From positions 27,566-91,565 of IMG/VR virus record IMGVR_UViG_3300020451_002162: a DNA stretch of 64,000 bases; one strand, written 5' to 3'. Every line of letters starts with the position of its first letter. Positions within the stretch are counted from its first letter, which is position 1. The DNA comes from a virus. Below are positions 17,304 through 25,379 of this stretch, one piece after another. The position numbers were made by a program, and so were the translations under genes. The notes under the pieces were generated by a model. That model was not told where the DNA came from, made no database searches, and saw only the letters and a list, made by a program, of their open reading frames with translations.

Positions 17304-18938
17304 ATGCTACCAACAAAAATATTATTGCTTAGTAATCCCAGACATGGCACAACTTTTTTAATTGATAACATTAATAAGAATGAAGATATTAGGATGTGTT
17401 ATGAATTGTTAACTTTAGGAGAGGGTGTTGACAAACACTATCATGAATGCTTTACTAAGATTGTAGATAGGCAAGTTTTAAATCTAACAGATTGTGAACA
17501 GTATAACCAACAAAGAAAACAAAACGAGATAGATTACTTTCAACATATCTCTAAAAAGTTTAATAATATTCAAACTATTGAAACTATAGGATATAAAATT
17601 TTTGCACAACAAATAGATGCTCCTTCGATGCAAAATAAAGTAATGTTAGAGAATGTCCTTGCTGAATTTGACAAAGTTATATTTCTTGATAGAGATATGG
17701 TTTCTTATGCTTTTTCTTGGCTCAATGCAGGAAAATATGGATGGAGCGTACTTAAGAGATCCTCAAAAGATACAAATTTAGTAGCTAGTGCAAGAGAAAC
17801 GCAAGACATTATCAGACAAACTATGCACAAACATAAACTTTTTGCAATAGCTCACAAATACTTAGAAAAAAATAATATACCTTATTTAGATTTAAACTAC
17901 AACGATTTAGATAAAGCTCCTGAATTATTGTCTAATTTTTTAAATACAGAAATAACATTTAAGAATAGTTTTAGACCTAACAAATATGACTATAAAACAT
18001 TTTTAGCTAATAATCCAGAATTAAGCAAAGCAGTCGACGATCAAAACATTCTAATTGATTTAGAAAATGCAACTGCTCCTCCAATACCTGATTTTAAAAG
18101 ACAAGAGAACAAATTAGAGGCTATTAATGTTTTACATACAGGGAGCGAAAAAAGTGCTGAGGTAAATCATTTTGTAAATCAAATAATTAAATCTTTTGAA
18201 TCCTGCGACTTAGACAACAAGCTTGCTAAAAGCATAGATCTAAATATAGCTATATCTTCTAATTCTGTGTTCAATTTTAGCTCAGAACATATCGATATAC
18301 TTAAGGGCTTTTTCAAAGATGTTAATATTTTAACCATAGAGATTCCAGAAAACAAAGATTTTTATTTCAATGAGATGCCTGACAATTTAGATAATATTAG
18401 TTTAGAATACGGATTAAAATCTGGTCCTAACTATGTATTTTTCCGTTGTATAGATTTAATGAAAAGATATAATACGTGTTTGTTTTTAGAAATAGATACA
18501 TATCTCAAGAATAATTGGCTTTCAGCAATAGCTAATTATGTAAATAGTTGTGGCAATTTTTGGATTAGTGGACCTGCATATAGCGGTATTGCTGGAATAG
18601 TTGATCCTGATTTTTTGCTTAGTCATCATATTAACGGAGGAACATGTATATACAATACAGGAAATCATAATTTTCAAGCCTTCATACAATGGTGCGAGAA
18701 AATATTTCCTATGCTAACAAAAAATAATGCGACGTTACCTTATGATTATTTAATACCCACACTTTACTTAATCTATGTAAATCGTCACTGTAAGGAAAGT
18801 TGGAGAATTGTTCAATTAGCTAAGCAAAATTATATCTATAATAACTTAATATGTAATTTAAGCTTAGAGGGAGATGCCGATGAAACAAAAGATCCTGTTC
18901 CAGGTTATATTATACATGAAAAATTAAAACTTGACTAA
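17304..18938 (+). CDS. Sulfotransferase-like / glycosyltransferase-like fusion
   Basis: 544 aa. The N-terminal half resembles PAPS-dependent sulfotransferases: 5'-phosphosulfate loop LSNPRHGTTFL (residues 9-19) and a 3'-phosphate-binding-like VIFLDRDMVSYAFSW (about 123-137). The C-terminal half (about 285-544) looks like a GT-A type domain with CLFLEIDTYLKNNW in place of a DxD region and a Gly-rich HHINGGTCIYNTGNHN acceptor loop. A sulfated sugar product is a reasonable inference from the fusion. It ends the first sugar cluster; its last codons hold the -35 box of the next promoter. Confidence 0.6.
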   Translation: MLPTKILLLSNPRHGTTFLIDNINKNEDIRMCYELLTLGEGVDKHYHECFTKIVDRQVLNLTDCEQYNQQRKQNEIDYFQHISKKFNNIQTIETIGYKIFAQQIDAPSMQNKVMLENVLAEFDKVIFLDRDMVSYAFSWLNAGKYGWSVLKRSSKDTNLVASARETQDIIRQTMHKHKLFAIAHKYLEKNNIPYLDLNYNDLDKAPELLSNFLNTEITFKNSFRPNKYDYKTFLANNPELSKAVDDQNILIDLENATAPPIPDFKRQENKLEAINVLHTGSEKSAEVNHFVNQIIKSFESCDLDNKLAKSIDLNIAISSNSVFNFSSEHIDILKGFFKDVNILTIEIPENKDFYFNEMPDNLDNISLEYGLKSGPNYVFFRCIDLMKRYNTCLFLEIDTYLKNNWLSAIANYVNSCGNFWISGPAYSGIAGIVDPDFLLSHHINGGTCIYNTGNHNFQAFIQWCEKIFPMLTKNNATLPYDYLIPTLYLIYVNRHCKESWRIVQLAKQNYIYNNLICNLSLEGDADETKDPVPGYIIHEKLKLD

Positions 18939-18959
18939 CTACGCATAACCGTATATCAT
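18931..18959 (+). promoter_or_regulatory. Sigma70-type promoter for the deaminase/NrdJ block
   Basis: TTGACT (18931-18936), 17-base spacer, TATCAT (18954-18959): each box differs from consensus at one position. The -35 box lies in the last codons of the sulfotransferase/GT gene. The predicted start of transcription, about 7 bases after the -10, falls on or next to the ATG of the deaminase gene (18966), and no Shine-Dalgarno site is present, so a leaderless mRNA is possible. Confidence 0.6.
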
Positions 18960-18965
18960 AATATT

Positions 18966-19427
18966 ATGAGACCTAACTGGACAGATTATTTTTTAGGATT
19001 AGCAAAAGTTGTTTCTCAACGTAGTCACGACATACATACACAACATGGTTGTATTATTACAGATAGAGATAATCTTATTTTAGGTACTGGCTATAATGGT
19101 TTTCCTAGAAATATCGACGATACAATACTTCCAACATCTCGTCCAGAAAAATATGCTTGGATGATTCATGCTGAACGAAACGCACTATCTAGTTGTACTC
19201 ACAAACCTACTAATGGTATCGCCTATGTCACAGGACAATGCTGTAATGATTGCATCATGTCTTTATGGCAAGCTGGTGTTTCTAAGGTTGTTATGGCCAA
19301 CAGCCACGGAACTAAATTATTTGATAAACAAGCACAAAAAAGATTTGATCTATTTGTGGAATTAACAGGAATAGAAATCGTAAGACATACACCAAATTTT
19401 TCATGGATTCAAGAAATAGATTTTTAA
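18966..19427 (+). CDS. dCMP deaminase family protein
   Basis: 153 aa zinc-dependent deaminase. The zinc site is visible as His68-Ala-Glu70 (HAERNALSS) and Cys93-x2-Cys96 (CCNDC followed by IMSLWQAGV). The N-terminal region THGCIITDRD...GTGYNGFPR is typical of ComEB/phage dCMP deaminases. It would convert dCMP to dUMP to supply dTMP synthesis. The usual Pro before the first zinc Cys (PCxxC) is replaced by Cys. No ribosome binding site precedes the ATG; see the promoter directly upstream. Functionally adjacent to nrdJ. Confidence 0.88.
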   Translation: MRPNWTDYFLGLAKVVSQRSHDIHTQHGCIITDRDNLILGTGYNGFPRNIDDTILPTSRPEKYAWMIHAERNALSSCTHKPTNGIAYVTGQCCNDCIMSLWQAGVSKVVMANSHGTKLFDKQAQKRFDLFVELTGIEIVRHTPNFSWIQEIDF

Positions 19428-19484
19428 AATCAAAATCAAGAGTAAAAATTTGTGGTGTATTATAAAAATAACAACGTAATCAAA

Positions 19485-19553
19485 TGGCCTTGCATACTCT
19501 AACCAATGATTTATCATAAATTATGAAAAAATCAATTCTTTCCATATAGGCCA
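19485..19553 (+). promoter_or_regulatory. Nested inverted repeats in the nrdJ leader
   Basis: The 153-base gap before nrdJ contains three nested, perfectly complementary arm pairs: TGGCCT (19485-19490) with AGGCCA (19548-19553), TGATTT (19507-19512) with AAATCA (19529-19534), and TCATAA (19514-19519) with TTATGA (19521-19526). Together they could fold as one long interrupted hairpin ending about 14 bases before the GGAG ribosome site. This suggests an operator or a structured leader controlling NrdJ synthesis. No B12-box of a cobalamin riboswitch is visible. Confidence 0.45.
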
Positions 19554-19580
19554 ATTCTTTTTAATTTTATAGGAGCTAGG

Positions 19581-21779
19581 ATGTCGGCATTAAATGAACT
19601 TCAAAATTATACTTTTGTGAGCAAGTACGCCCGTTGGATTGAATCTGAAAACAGAAGAGAAACTTGGAAAGAAGCAGTAGATCGTGTTAGAAATATGATG
19701 CATACATATTATGCTGATAAAAACATGTCAGAAGATATCGATTGGGCATACGATATCATGTTTAAAAAGAAAGTTTTAGGAAGTCAAAGAGCTTTGCAAT
19801 TTGGTGGAGAGCCGATCTTAAAAAGACATGCTAAAATTTATAACTGCACTAGTTCTTATTGTGACAGATTAAGATTCTTTCAAGAATGTTTCTGGTTGCT
19901 ATTGTGTGGTAGTGGTACAGGATTTAGTGTACAAAAACATCACGTAGCTAAATTGCCTAATTTGTCTCATAATAAAAAAGACAAAAGGAAAGGTGTAAAA
20001 TATAAAATAGAAGATAGTATTGAAGGATGGTCGGATGCTTTGGGTGTTCTACTAAGTTCCTATTTTACTAAGGCTGCTGAAGATAAGTTTAAACAATACA
20101 AAGATCAGTATATTGTTTTTGACTATAGCAATATTAGAGAAAAGGGATCGCAACTATCTTCTGGTGTGGGCAAGGCGCCCGGTTTTGAGCCCTTGCAAAA
20201 CGGTTTGGAAAAAATTAGAGAAGTATTGGAGACATGCATTGAAAACAAACAGAAAAAACTCAGACCAATTGATGCTTATGATATTATTATGCACTCAAGC
20301 GATGCTGTATTATCTGGTGGTGTTCGCAGAAGTGCGTCGTTAGCATTATTTAGTGCAGACGATGAAGAGATGGCTAAAGCTAAAACCGGTAATTGGTATG
20401 TAGATAATCCTCAAAGAGCCAGAAGCAATAATTCTGCATTACTCCTAAAAGACGATACATCTTATGAGCAGTTTGCTTTATTGATGGAATCTGTTAAAGA
20501 GTTTGGTGAACCTGGATTCATTTGGAGTGATTCCACAGAAATGACATTTAATCCTTGTGTTGAAGTAGGTATGTGGCCTGTTGATGAAAAAACAGGAAAG
20601 TCTGGTTGGCAAGGATGTAATCTCTCTACAATCAATTGCTCTTCTGTTGTCGATGAAGAAGATTTCTATGAAAGATGTAAAGCTGCTGCTATCATTGGTA
20701 GTTTACAAGCTGGTTTTACTGGTTTGGATTATTTAGGAGAGACTAGTAAGGCAATATTTGATAGAGAGGCTTTGCTTGGAGTTTCTTTAACTGGTATCAT
20801 GGAGAAGCATGAATTAGTACTTACAGAGAAGGTCTTAAAGAAAGGCGCAAAAATTGCTGTAGACACCAACAAAGAAATCGCCAAAAAGATTTCTATTAAT
20901 CAGGCAGCCAGAGTAACTTGCTTAAAACCAGAAGGTACTTCAAGTTCCATGCTAGGTACATCATCTGGCATCCATCCACATCATGCTAAAAGATATATTA
21001 GACATGTTCAAGCAAACATCTTAGAGCCACCTTACCAATATTTTAAAAGCTATAATCCTCAAGCGTGTGAAAAGTCTTCTTGGTCTGCCAATGATACAGA
21101 CGAAGTTGTTAAATTCCCTATTGAGGTTCCCGATGGATCTAAACTTAAAAACCAACTACCCGCTATAGAAATGCTTGGCGTAGTAAAAGATGCTCAAAAA
21201 AACTGGGTTCATTCTGGGAAAAACAGATCATTATGTACTCAAGATTTTCTTAGTCATAATGTTAGCAATACTGTAACTGTACAGCCAGATGAATGGGAAA
21301 GTGTCACAAAATTTATATATAATAATAGAAAGTTTTTTGCCGGGATTAGTCTAATCCCACAGAGCGGAGACAAAGACTATCCTCAGGCTCCTTTTACTAC
21401 AGTATATACTAGTAGAGAAATTGTCAAAGAATATGGAGATGCTGGGTTGTGGTGTTCAGGTTTGATTGAGTTGGGACTAAATGCTTTTGATAATAATTTA
21501 TGGGCAGCATGTGATTATATTACATTAAACCAATTAACAGACAAAGATGCTGAAGATAAAAAATTATTTGCAATCAAAATGCATAGATTCGCTAAAAAAT
21601 ATTTTGAAGGAGACTTTAAGAGACTAACATATTGTATGAAAGATGTATATAATTGGAAAATTTATACTGATTTATACGAGAGTTTTAGTAAAGTGGATTA
21701 TACACAACTATTAGAAACAGAGGATAATACCGTAGGAATAGAGGAAATCAGTTGTGCAGGTGGTGCATGTCTTATTTGA
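19581..21779 (+). CDS. nrdJ: B12-dependent class II ribonucleotide reductase, monomeric type
   Basis: 732 aa, the size of monomeric adenosylcobalamin-dependent ribonucleoside-triphosphate reductase. Key cysteines visible: Cys89 in IYNCTSSYC and Cys552 in RSLCTQDF (probable redox pair), Cys326 in FNPCVEVG (thiyl radical position), and the C-terminal CAGGAC pair Cys725/Cys730 that re-reduces the active site. CGSGTGFSVQ and LKPEGTSSSMLGTSSGIHP are typical of this family. Reduces ribonucleotides to deoxynucleotides without oxygen or iron, using host or environmental B12. A GGAG ribosome site precedes the ATG. Confidence 0.93.
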   Translation: MSALNELQNYTFVSKYARWIESENRRETWKEAVDRVRNMMHTYYADKNMSEDIDWAYDIMFKKKVLGSQRALQFGGEPILKRHAKIYNCTSSYCDRLRFFQECFWLLLCGSGTGFSVQKHHVAKLPNLSHNKKDKRKGVKYKIEDSIEGWSDALGVLLSSYFTKAAEDKFKQYKDQYIVFDYSNIREKGSQLSSGVGKAPGFEPLQNGLEKIREVLETCIENKQKKLRPIDAYDIIMHSSDAVLSGGVRRSASLALFSADDEEMAKAKTGNWYVDNPQRARSNNSALLLKDDTSYEQFALLMESVKEFGEPGFIWSDSTEMTFNPCVEVGMWPVDEKTGKSGWQGCNLSTINCSSVVDEEDFYERCKAAAIIGSLQAGFTGLDYLGETSKAIFDREALLGVSLTGIMEKHELVLTEKVLKKGAKIAVDTNKEIAKKISINQAARVTCLKPEGTSSSMLGTSSGIHPHHAKRYIRHVQANILEPPYQYFKSYNPQACEKSSWSANDTDEVVKFPIEVPDGSKLKNQLPAIEMLGVVKDAQKNWVHSGKNRSLCTQDFLSHNVSNTVTVQPDEWESVTKFIYNNRKFFAGISLIPQSGDKDYPQAPFTTVYTSREIVKEYGDAGLWCSGLIELGLNAFDNNLWAACDYITLNQLTDKDAEDKKLFAIKMHRFAKKYFEGDFKRLTYCMKDVYNWKIYTDLYESFSKVDYTQLLETEDNTVGIEEISCAGGACLI

Positions 21780-21803
21780 TTTCATTCCTAGAAGGGTACA
21801 ACT

Positions 21804-22535
21804 TTGAGAAAAAAACAAAAGAATGGAACTCGTAAAGGGTCCATAAAGCTAGATAGCAATAAAATTAATCCAGAAGAAATTGTTGTAGGATTTAAGAATA
21901 GATTAAAACCTAGAACGATTAATCAAAAAAACTACATTAGAACCGTAGCAGAAAATACTATTACTTTCTGTCAAGGTGTTCCGGGTAGTGGTAAAACCCA
22001 TATAGCTATAGGTATGGCCCTAGAATATCTCATAGATGACAAGGTCGAAAAGATTGTAATCACAAGACCTGTTGTAGAAGCTGGAGAAAGACTTGGCTTT
22101 TTACCTGGATCAGCAGAGGATAAGTTGCATCCGTATCTTTTACCTCTGTTCGATGAAATTAATTACTTTTTACACATGCAACATTATGCCAAACTAAAAG
22201 TAGGTAAAAGAATAGAAGTAGTTCCTTTGGGGCTAATGAGAGGTAGAAGTTTCCATAATGCCTTTATAGTTGCCGATGAGTGTCAGAATGCCTCATACGA
22301 TCAACTAAAAATGTTATTGACTAGAATAGGTATGGACAGCAAGATGATCCTAACAGGAGATGTCGCGCAATCAGATTTACAATTTGACAGACAGGGAGGC
22401 TTTCTGAGATTAATGCAGGTATTAGATGGAGTTGATGGTCTTGGTGTTGCTGAGTTAGAATCTACAGACATCGTAAGAAACGAAATCATATCTCGCGTTA
22501 TATGTCGCTTAGATGAATATGAGAATAGATCATAA
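21804..22535 (+). CDS. phoH: PhoH-like ATPase
   Basis: 243 aa. Walker A GVPGSGKT at residues 58-65, Walker B FIVADECQN at about 154-162, and the sensor MILTGDVAQSD at about 181-191; ITRPVVEAGERLGFLPG is a PhoH family signature. PhoH proteins are ATPases/putative RNA helicases widespread in phages; their phage role is not settled. The start is a TTG at 21804, 8 bases after GAAGGG; no ATG is in frame upstream of the conserved region. Its end overlaps the HNH gene by 23 bases. Confidence 0.9.
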   Translation: MRKKQKNGTRKGSIKLDSNKINPEEIVVGFKNRLKPRTINQKNYIRTVAENTITFCQGVPGSGKTHIAIGMALEYLIDDKVEKIVITRPVVEAGERLGFLPGSAEDKLHPYLLPLFDEINYFLHMQHYAKLKVGKRIEVVPLGLMRGRSFHNAFIVADECQNASYDQLKMLLTRIGMDSKMILTGDVAQSDLQFDRQGGFLRLMQVLDGVDGLGVAELESTDIVRNEIISRVICRLDEYENRS

Positions 22536-23088
22536 ACCGTGTTTGGTTCTTAACGCAGATTACAGTCCTGTCGCTATAGTAGAATGGCAAAGAGCTATAA
22601 TTTGGTCTTATAGATTGAATCATAGTACAGGAGGTTTGTCTATGGATATAATAGAATATTATAAAACAGATTTCATTAAAGGATCTAGTAATCAAACACC
22701 CCTACCTGCTGTAATCAAAATTAGAAATTATTTAAAGCTCCATAAACATTCTGTAAATTTTTCTAGAAAAAATTTATTTATTAGAGATAATTATACTTGT
22801 CAGTATTGTAATAAAAGATGTTCTCAGCAAGAATTAACATACGATCATGTAATTCCAAAATCTCAATGGCCTTTTAGGGACAAATCTCCTACTACTTGGA
22901 CGAATATAGTTACGGCTTGTACTAAGTGTAATCTTAAAAAAAGCAATAAAACCCCACAACAAGCTCAAATGCAATTACAAAACAAACCGATTAGACCATT
23001 TAGTAATTATAAATACTTGCATGTAACCTCTAGACTATCTATTATGAAAGATAAGATACCAGAAGAGTGGAAAATTTATACAGGATAA
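22513..23088 (+). CDS. HNH endonuclease
   Basis: 191 aa. The N-terminal LVLNADYSPVAIVEWQRAI motif marks the HNH family found next to phage replication genes. The catalytic HNH domain has zinc ligands Cys96/Cys99 (CQYC) and Cys136/Cys139 (CTKC), Asp111-His112 (YDHVIPKS) and Asn131 (TNIVTAC). It would cleave DNA with a beta-beta-alpha-metal fold. An alternative ATG lies two codons downstream. Role could be packaging-related or a mobile nuclease; its cellular-type N-terminal domain argues against a plain homing endonuclease. Confidence 0.88.
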   Translation: MNMRIDHKPCLVLNADYSPVAIVEWQRAIIWSYRLNHSTGGLSMDIIEYYKTDFIKGSSNQTPLPAVIKIRNYLKLHKHSVNFSRKNLFIRDNYTCQYCNKRCSQQELTYDHVIPKSQWPFRDKSPTTWTNIVTACTKCNLKKSNKTPQQAQMQLQNKPIRPFSNYKYLHVTSRLSIMKDKIPEEWKIYTG

Positions 23089-23092
23089 TCGA

Positions 23093-23515
23093 ATGAGAAT
23101 TGATCAAAACGAGTTTATCTCAAATAACTCTAAGAATGAGCAAAAAACAGAACGTTTGTATTGTGCTGTGGGTTTCGAAGATTTTGTCGATGAGCATGGC
23201 TTTCCTAGACTTAAACTAGAAACAGAAGACCTATGCGCTAAAGCCCTACCCGATAAGCCAACTAAGCATTTTGGAGATAAAAGAGGTAGCGATTATAGGT
23301 ATTACATAAGAATGGATGCGGATCAAGAACTTTTTAATCCAATACAGATACTATCTACAGTTAAAGATAAAAAGAACAATCACTTTATAAACTCTGTATG
23401 CAAAAGCACAAAAGCCTTCAAAGAAGTATCTCCTTCTATATTTAATAAATATATCAAGTATTTAAAATCAAAAGATTTAAGATGGTTAAAAGAAGCTCAA
23501 AGAGACTTAGTATAA
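23093..23515 (+). CDS. Hypothetical protein, paralogue of the 24214-24561 gene
   Basis: 140 aa, function not recognised. The C-terminal ~85 residues align by eye with the 115-aa protein encoded at 24214-24561: YYIRMDADQELFNPI versus YMVRIDPSHKLMNPF, FINSVCKSTKAF versus FVDHTCKSSKHN, and IKYLKSKDLRWLKEAQRD versus LSFLKTKNLAWLVNAERE. The two probably arose by duplication. Small beta-then-helix fold. Stop overlaps the FmdB-like start by one base (TAATG at 23513-23517). Confidence 0.7.
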   Translation: MRIDQNEFISNNSKNEQKTERLYCAVGFEDFVDEHGFPRLKLETEDLCAKALPDKPTKHFGDKRGSDYRYYIRMDADQELFNPIQILSTVKDKKNNHFINSVCKSTKAFKEVSPSIFNKYIKYLKSKDLRWLKEAQRDLV

Positions 23516-23859
23516 TGCCAGAATATACATTTATTTGCGATGATTGTGGGGAGATATTTAGCATAGTCTCTTCTATTTCTGAATATACAGATAAACAGCT
23601 ATGCACATTATGTAAGTCAGAAAATACCAATAGATATTATCAACACGACTTAGCTAATATGACAGGTTCTGTAGTAAAAGCAGACTCTGAACTTAAAACA
23701 ATAGGAGATTTAGCTAATAGAAATCGTGATAAGATGACGGAAGACCATAAGCAGGCATTATTTAAGAAACACAATGACTACAGAGAAAATCCTCCAGAAA
23801 TGCCGTTGCCTAAAAATATGAAAAGAATCAAGAAAACAAAAGGAATAAAATGGACATGA
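23515..23859 (+). CDS. FmdB-type zinc ribbon protein
   Basis: 114 aa from the ATG at 23515; a longer reading frame opens 33 bases earlier inside the upstream gene, but the FmdB signature MPEYTFICDDCGEIF begins exactly at this ATG. Zinc ligands are CDDC (residues 9-12) and CTLC (about 31-34). The C-terminal part is Lys-rich. FmdB-like ribbons occur in many phages as small regulatory or nucleic-acid-binding proteins. Confidence 0.8.
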   Translation: MPEYTFICDDCGEIFSIVSSISEYTDKQLCTLCKSENTNRYYQHDLANMTGSVVKADSELKTIGDLANRNRDKMTEDHKQALFKKHNDYRENPPEMPLPKNMKRIKKTKGIKWT

Positions 23860-24221
23860 ATCCGTCAGATAAAAATAAACAAAGATCTATATCTGATATT
23901 TTGGGTGAAACAGATTTACCCAAAGAAATTGTCGACACTATAGGCACAGCTTATGCTCAAAATGGTTTCTCGGATTTAGTCGATACTCAAAAAGACAAAA
24001 AAATAGACTGTCCTAGAGAGATCGTTTTTAAGATAGAAGGAACAGTACTTAATCAAGATGATAAAGGAGAAGTTATAGCTACTGAATTCATTTTTGATCA
24101 ATCTTATCACATTCCTGTCCCTACTGGCATCGACTACAAAAGCTCTATGAATACATTTTTAAATCACTTCACGGGTTGTCTGGAACAAACATCTAAAGAA
24201 TTATGGAAAAATCATGTCTGA
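23850..24221 (+). CDS. Hypothetical protein
   Basis: 123 aa, not recognised. A short N-terminal acidic segment with SISDILGETDLPKE precedes a beta-rich region (REIVFKIEGTV... EVIATEFIFDQSYHIPVP) and a final helix. The first part resembles small phage regulatory proteins that bind other replication proteins, but no family can be named. Overlaps both neighbours (10 bases upstream, 8 downstream). Confidence 0.6.
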   Translation: MDMNPSDKNKQRSISDILGETDLPKEIVDTIGTAYAQNGFSDLVDTQKDKKIDCPREIVFKIEGTVLNQDDKGEVIATEFIFDQSYHIPVPTGIDYKSSMNTFLNHFTGCLEQTSKELWKNHV

Positions 24222-24561
24222 TAATATTTATTATACTCAACTAAATATGGGCCAAGAAGATAATCAAGGTAATTTTATTATTCAAGACGATGGACCAGAG
24301 GCCTATGCCAAAATCATTAAAACACAAGGTTCTGTGAAATATATGGTTAGAATTGATCCTTCTCATAAGTTAATGAATCCTTTTGGTTATGACAATCAAA
24401 CAGAATTTAGTGGACATAAAAATTTTGTAGACCATACTTGTAAATCATCCAAACACAATAAATATACTAGAGTAAGTAACAAGTGTTTTAATTACTATTT
24501 ATCTTTTTTAAAGACAAAAAATTTAGCATGGCTTGTCAATGCTGAAAGGGAAAACAACTAA
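24214..24561 (+). CDS. Hypothetical protein, paralogue of the 23093-23515 gene
   Basis: 115 aa. It shares the C-terminal domain of the 140-aa protein two genes upstream, with conserved (I/V)R(M/I)D, NP(I/F), a CKS(T/S) motif and a W-containing last helix. The N-terminal 40 residues differ. Ends with one-base overlap on the next gene. Function unknown; location between PhoH/HNH and RecA genes suggests DNA metabolism. Confidence 0.7.
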   Translation: MSDNIYYTQLNMGQEDNQGNFIIQDDGPEAYAKIIKTQGSVKYMVRIDPSHKLMNPFGYDNQTEFSGHKNFVDHTCKSSKHNKYTRVSNKCFNYYLSFLKTKNLAWLVNAERENN

Positions 24562-24935
24562 TGAATAATAATCTAATTAAGAGATATGCTGTTTTGTGGT
24601 TAAATTCTCAGGGCAATGATCTCGATAACATTTCAGAATCTTTAGATATGTCTAAAGCTAGCATTAAAAGAATTGTAAAGCTGTATGCCGATACTGCACC
24701 ACAAAAACAAGAAGAAACAGAAGAAACAGAAGAAAAATCTAGTACTACTACAACATCTAGCAGACAAACCGCTAAAGATTTTATGATAAATCAAACATCA
24801 GGTAAAGGGTCTTCTGGAGTTACTATTATGACTAAAACGGCTTCAGAGAGAAACGATGCCTCTAAGAAAAACTCTCACAATAACAAAGAGTCAAAATTTT
24901 CTAATTGTATATACAAGTTGGACGAAAACAAATAG
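24561..24935 (+). CDS. Helix-turn-helix protein with acidic and Ser/Thr tail
   Basis: 124 aa. Residues 3-42 fit a homeodomain-like HTH (LIKRYAVLWLNSQG, then LDNISESLDMSKASIKRIVKLY). It is followed by a Glu-rich stretch (about 50-60) and a low-complexity Ser/Thr/Lys tail. Likely a small DNA-binding regulator of the replication genes; target unknown. The recognition helix would be SKASIKRIVKL. Confidence 0.6.
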   Translation: MNNNLIKRYAVLWLNSQGNDLDNISESLDMSKASIKRIVKLYADTAPQKQEETEETEEKSSTTTTSSRQTAKDFMINQTSGKGSSGVTIMTKTASERNDASKKNSHNNKESKFSNCIYKLDENK

Positions 24936-24944
24936 TACTATAGT

Positions 24945-25379
24945 ATGGAATATATCTCTAAATACTCTAATGATAAAAGGGTATCTGCTGCTCAGTATAT
25001 CACAGAGATTATATGTGAACACAAAGCCAAAAAAGAAAGAAAAGACTTACATTTTCGATTTTGGCAAACCAGCAAGTACTGGGAAAAGTATTATAGAAGT
25101 CAAATAGCCACGGCAAATAAATTATTAAAAACATATAATCCTCAAGCAATAATATCTGCACTAAATGATAGGAAGTCTGTAAGAATTTTTTCGTTGAGGG
25201 CTCCTCACTTAGAAGCTATTATAGAACATCATCAGCATTTATTTGATAATAACAGTTCGAAACCACAGACAGAAATAGAAAGAGTTGACCCCGGTAAACT
25301 AAAGTCAAGAAAAGAATACAAACCCTATAAAAAAAGTATAATGGATATTTTAGATGATCAAGGAAAAGAAAATGGCTAA
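24945..25379 (+). CDS. Hypothetical helical basic protein
   Basis: 144 aa, no family recognised. Basic and helical: an N-terminal HTH-like region (VSAAQYITEIICEHKAKKERK), aromatic segment HFRFWQTSKYWEKYY, and a C-terminal basic tail. Its stop overlaps the recA-like start by 8 bases, so the two are probably translated together; a recombination mediator-type partner for RecA is conceivable but not shown. Confidence 0.55.
   Translation: MEYISKYSNDKRVSAAQYITEIICEHKAKKERKDLHFRFWQTSKYWEKYYRSQIATANKLLKTYNPQAIISALNDRKSVRIFSLRAPHLEAIIEHHQHLFDNNSSKPQTEIERVDPGKLKSRKEYKPYKKSIMDILDDQGKENG

Noticed and set aside
19458-19470. T4-type late promoter (TATAAATA-like)
   Set aside because: Only an inexact TATAAAAATA in AT-rich sequence, not repeated before the structural genes.
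19428-19580. Cobalamin riboswitch before nrdJ
   Set aside because: The gap is shorter than usual and the conserved B12 box is not visible; a different leader structure is proposed instead.
22301-22695. Opposite-strand open frames over phoH and the HNH gene
   Set aside because: No Shine-Dalgarno site and the + strand genes have full family motifs across the same bases.
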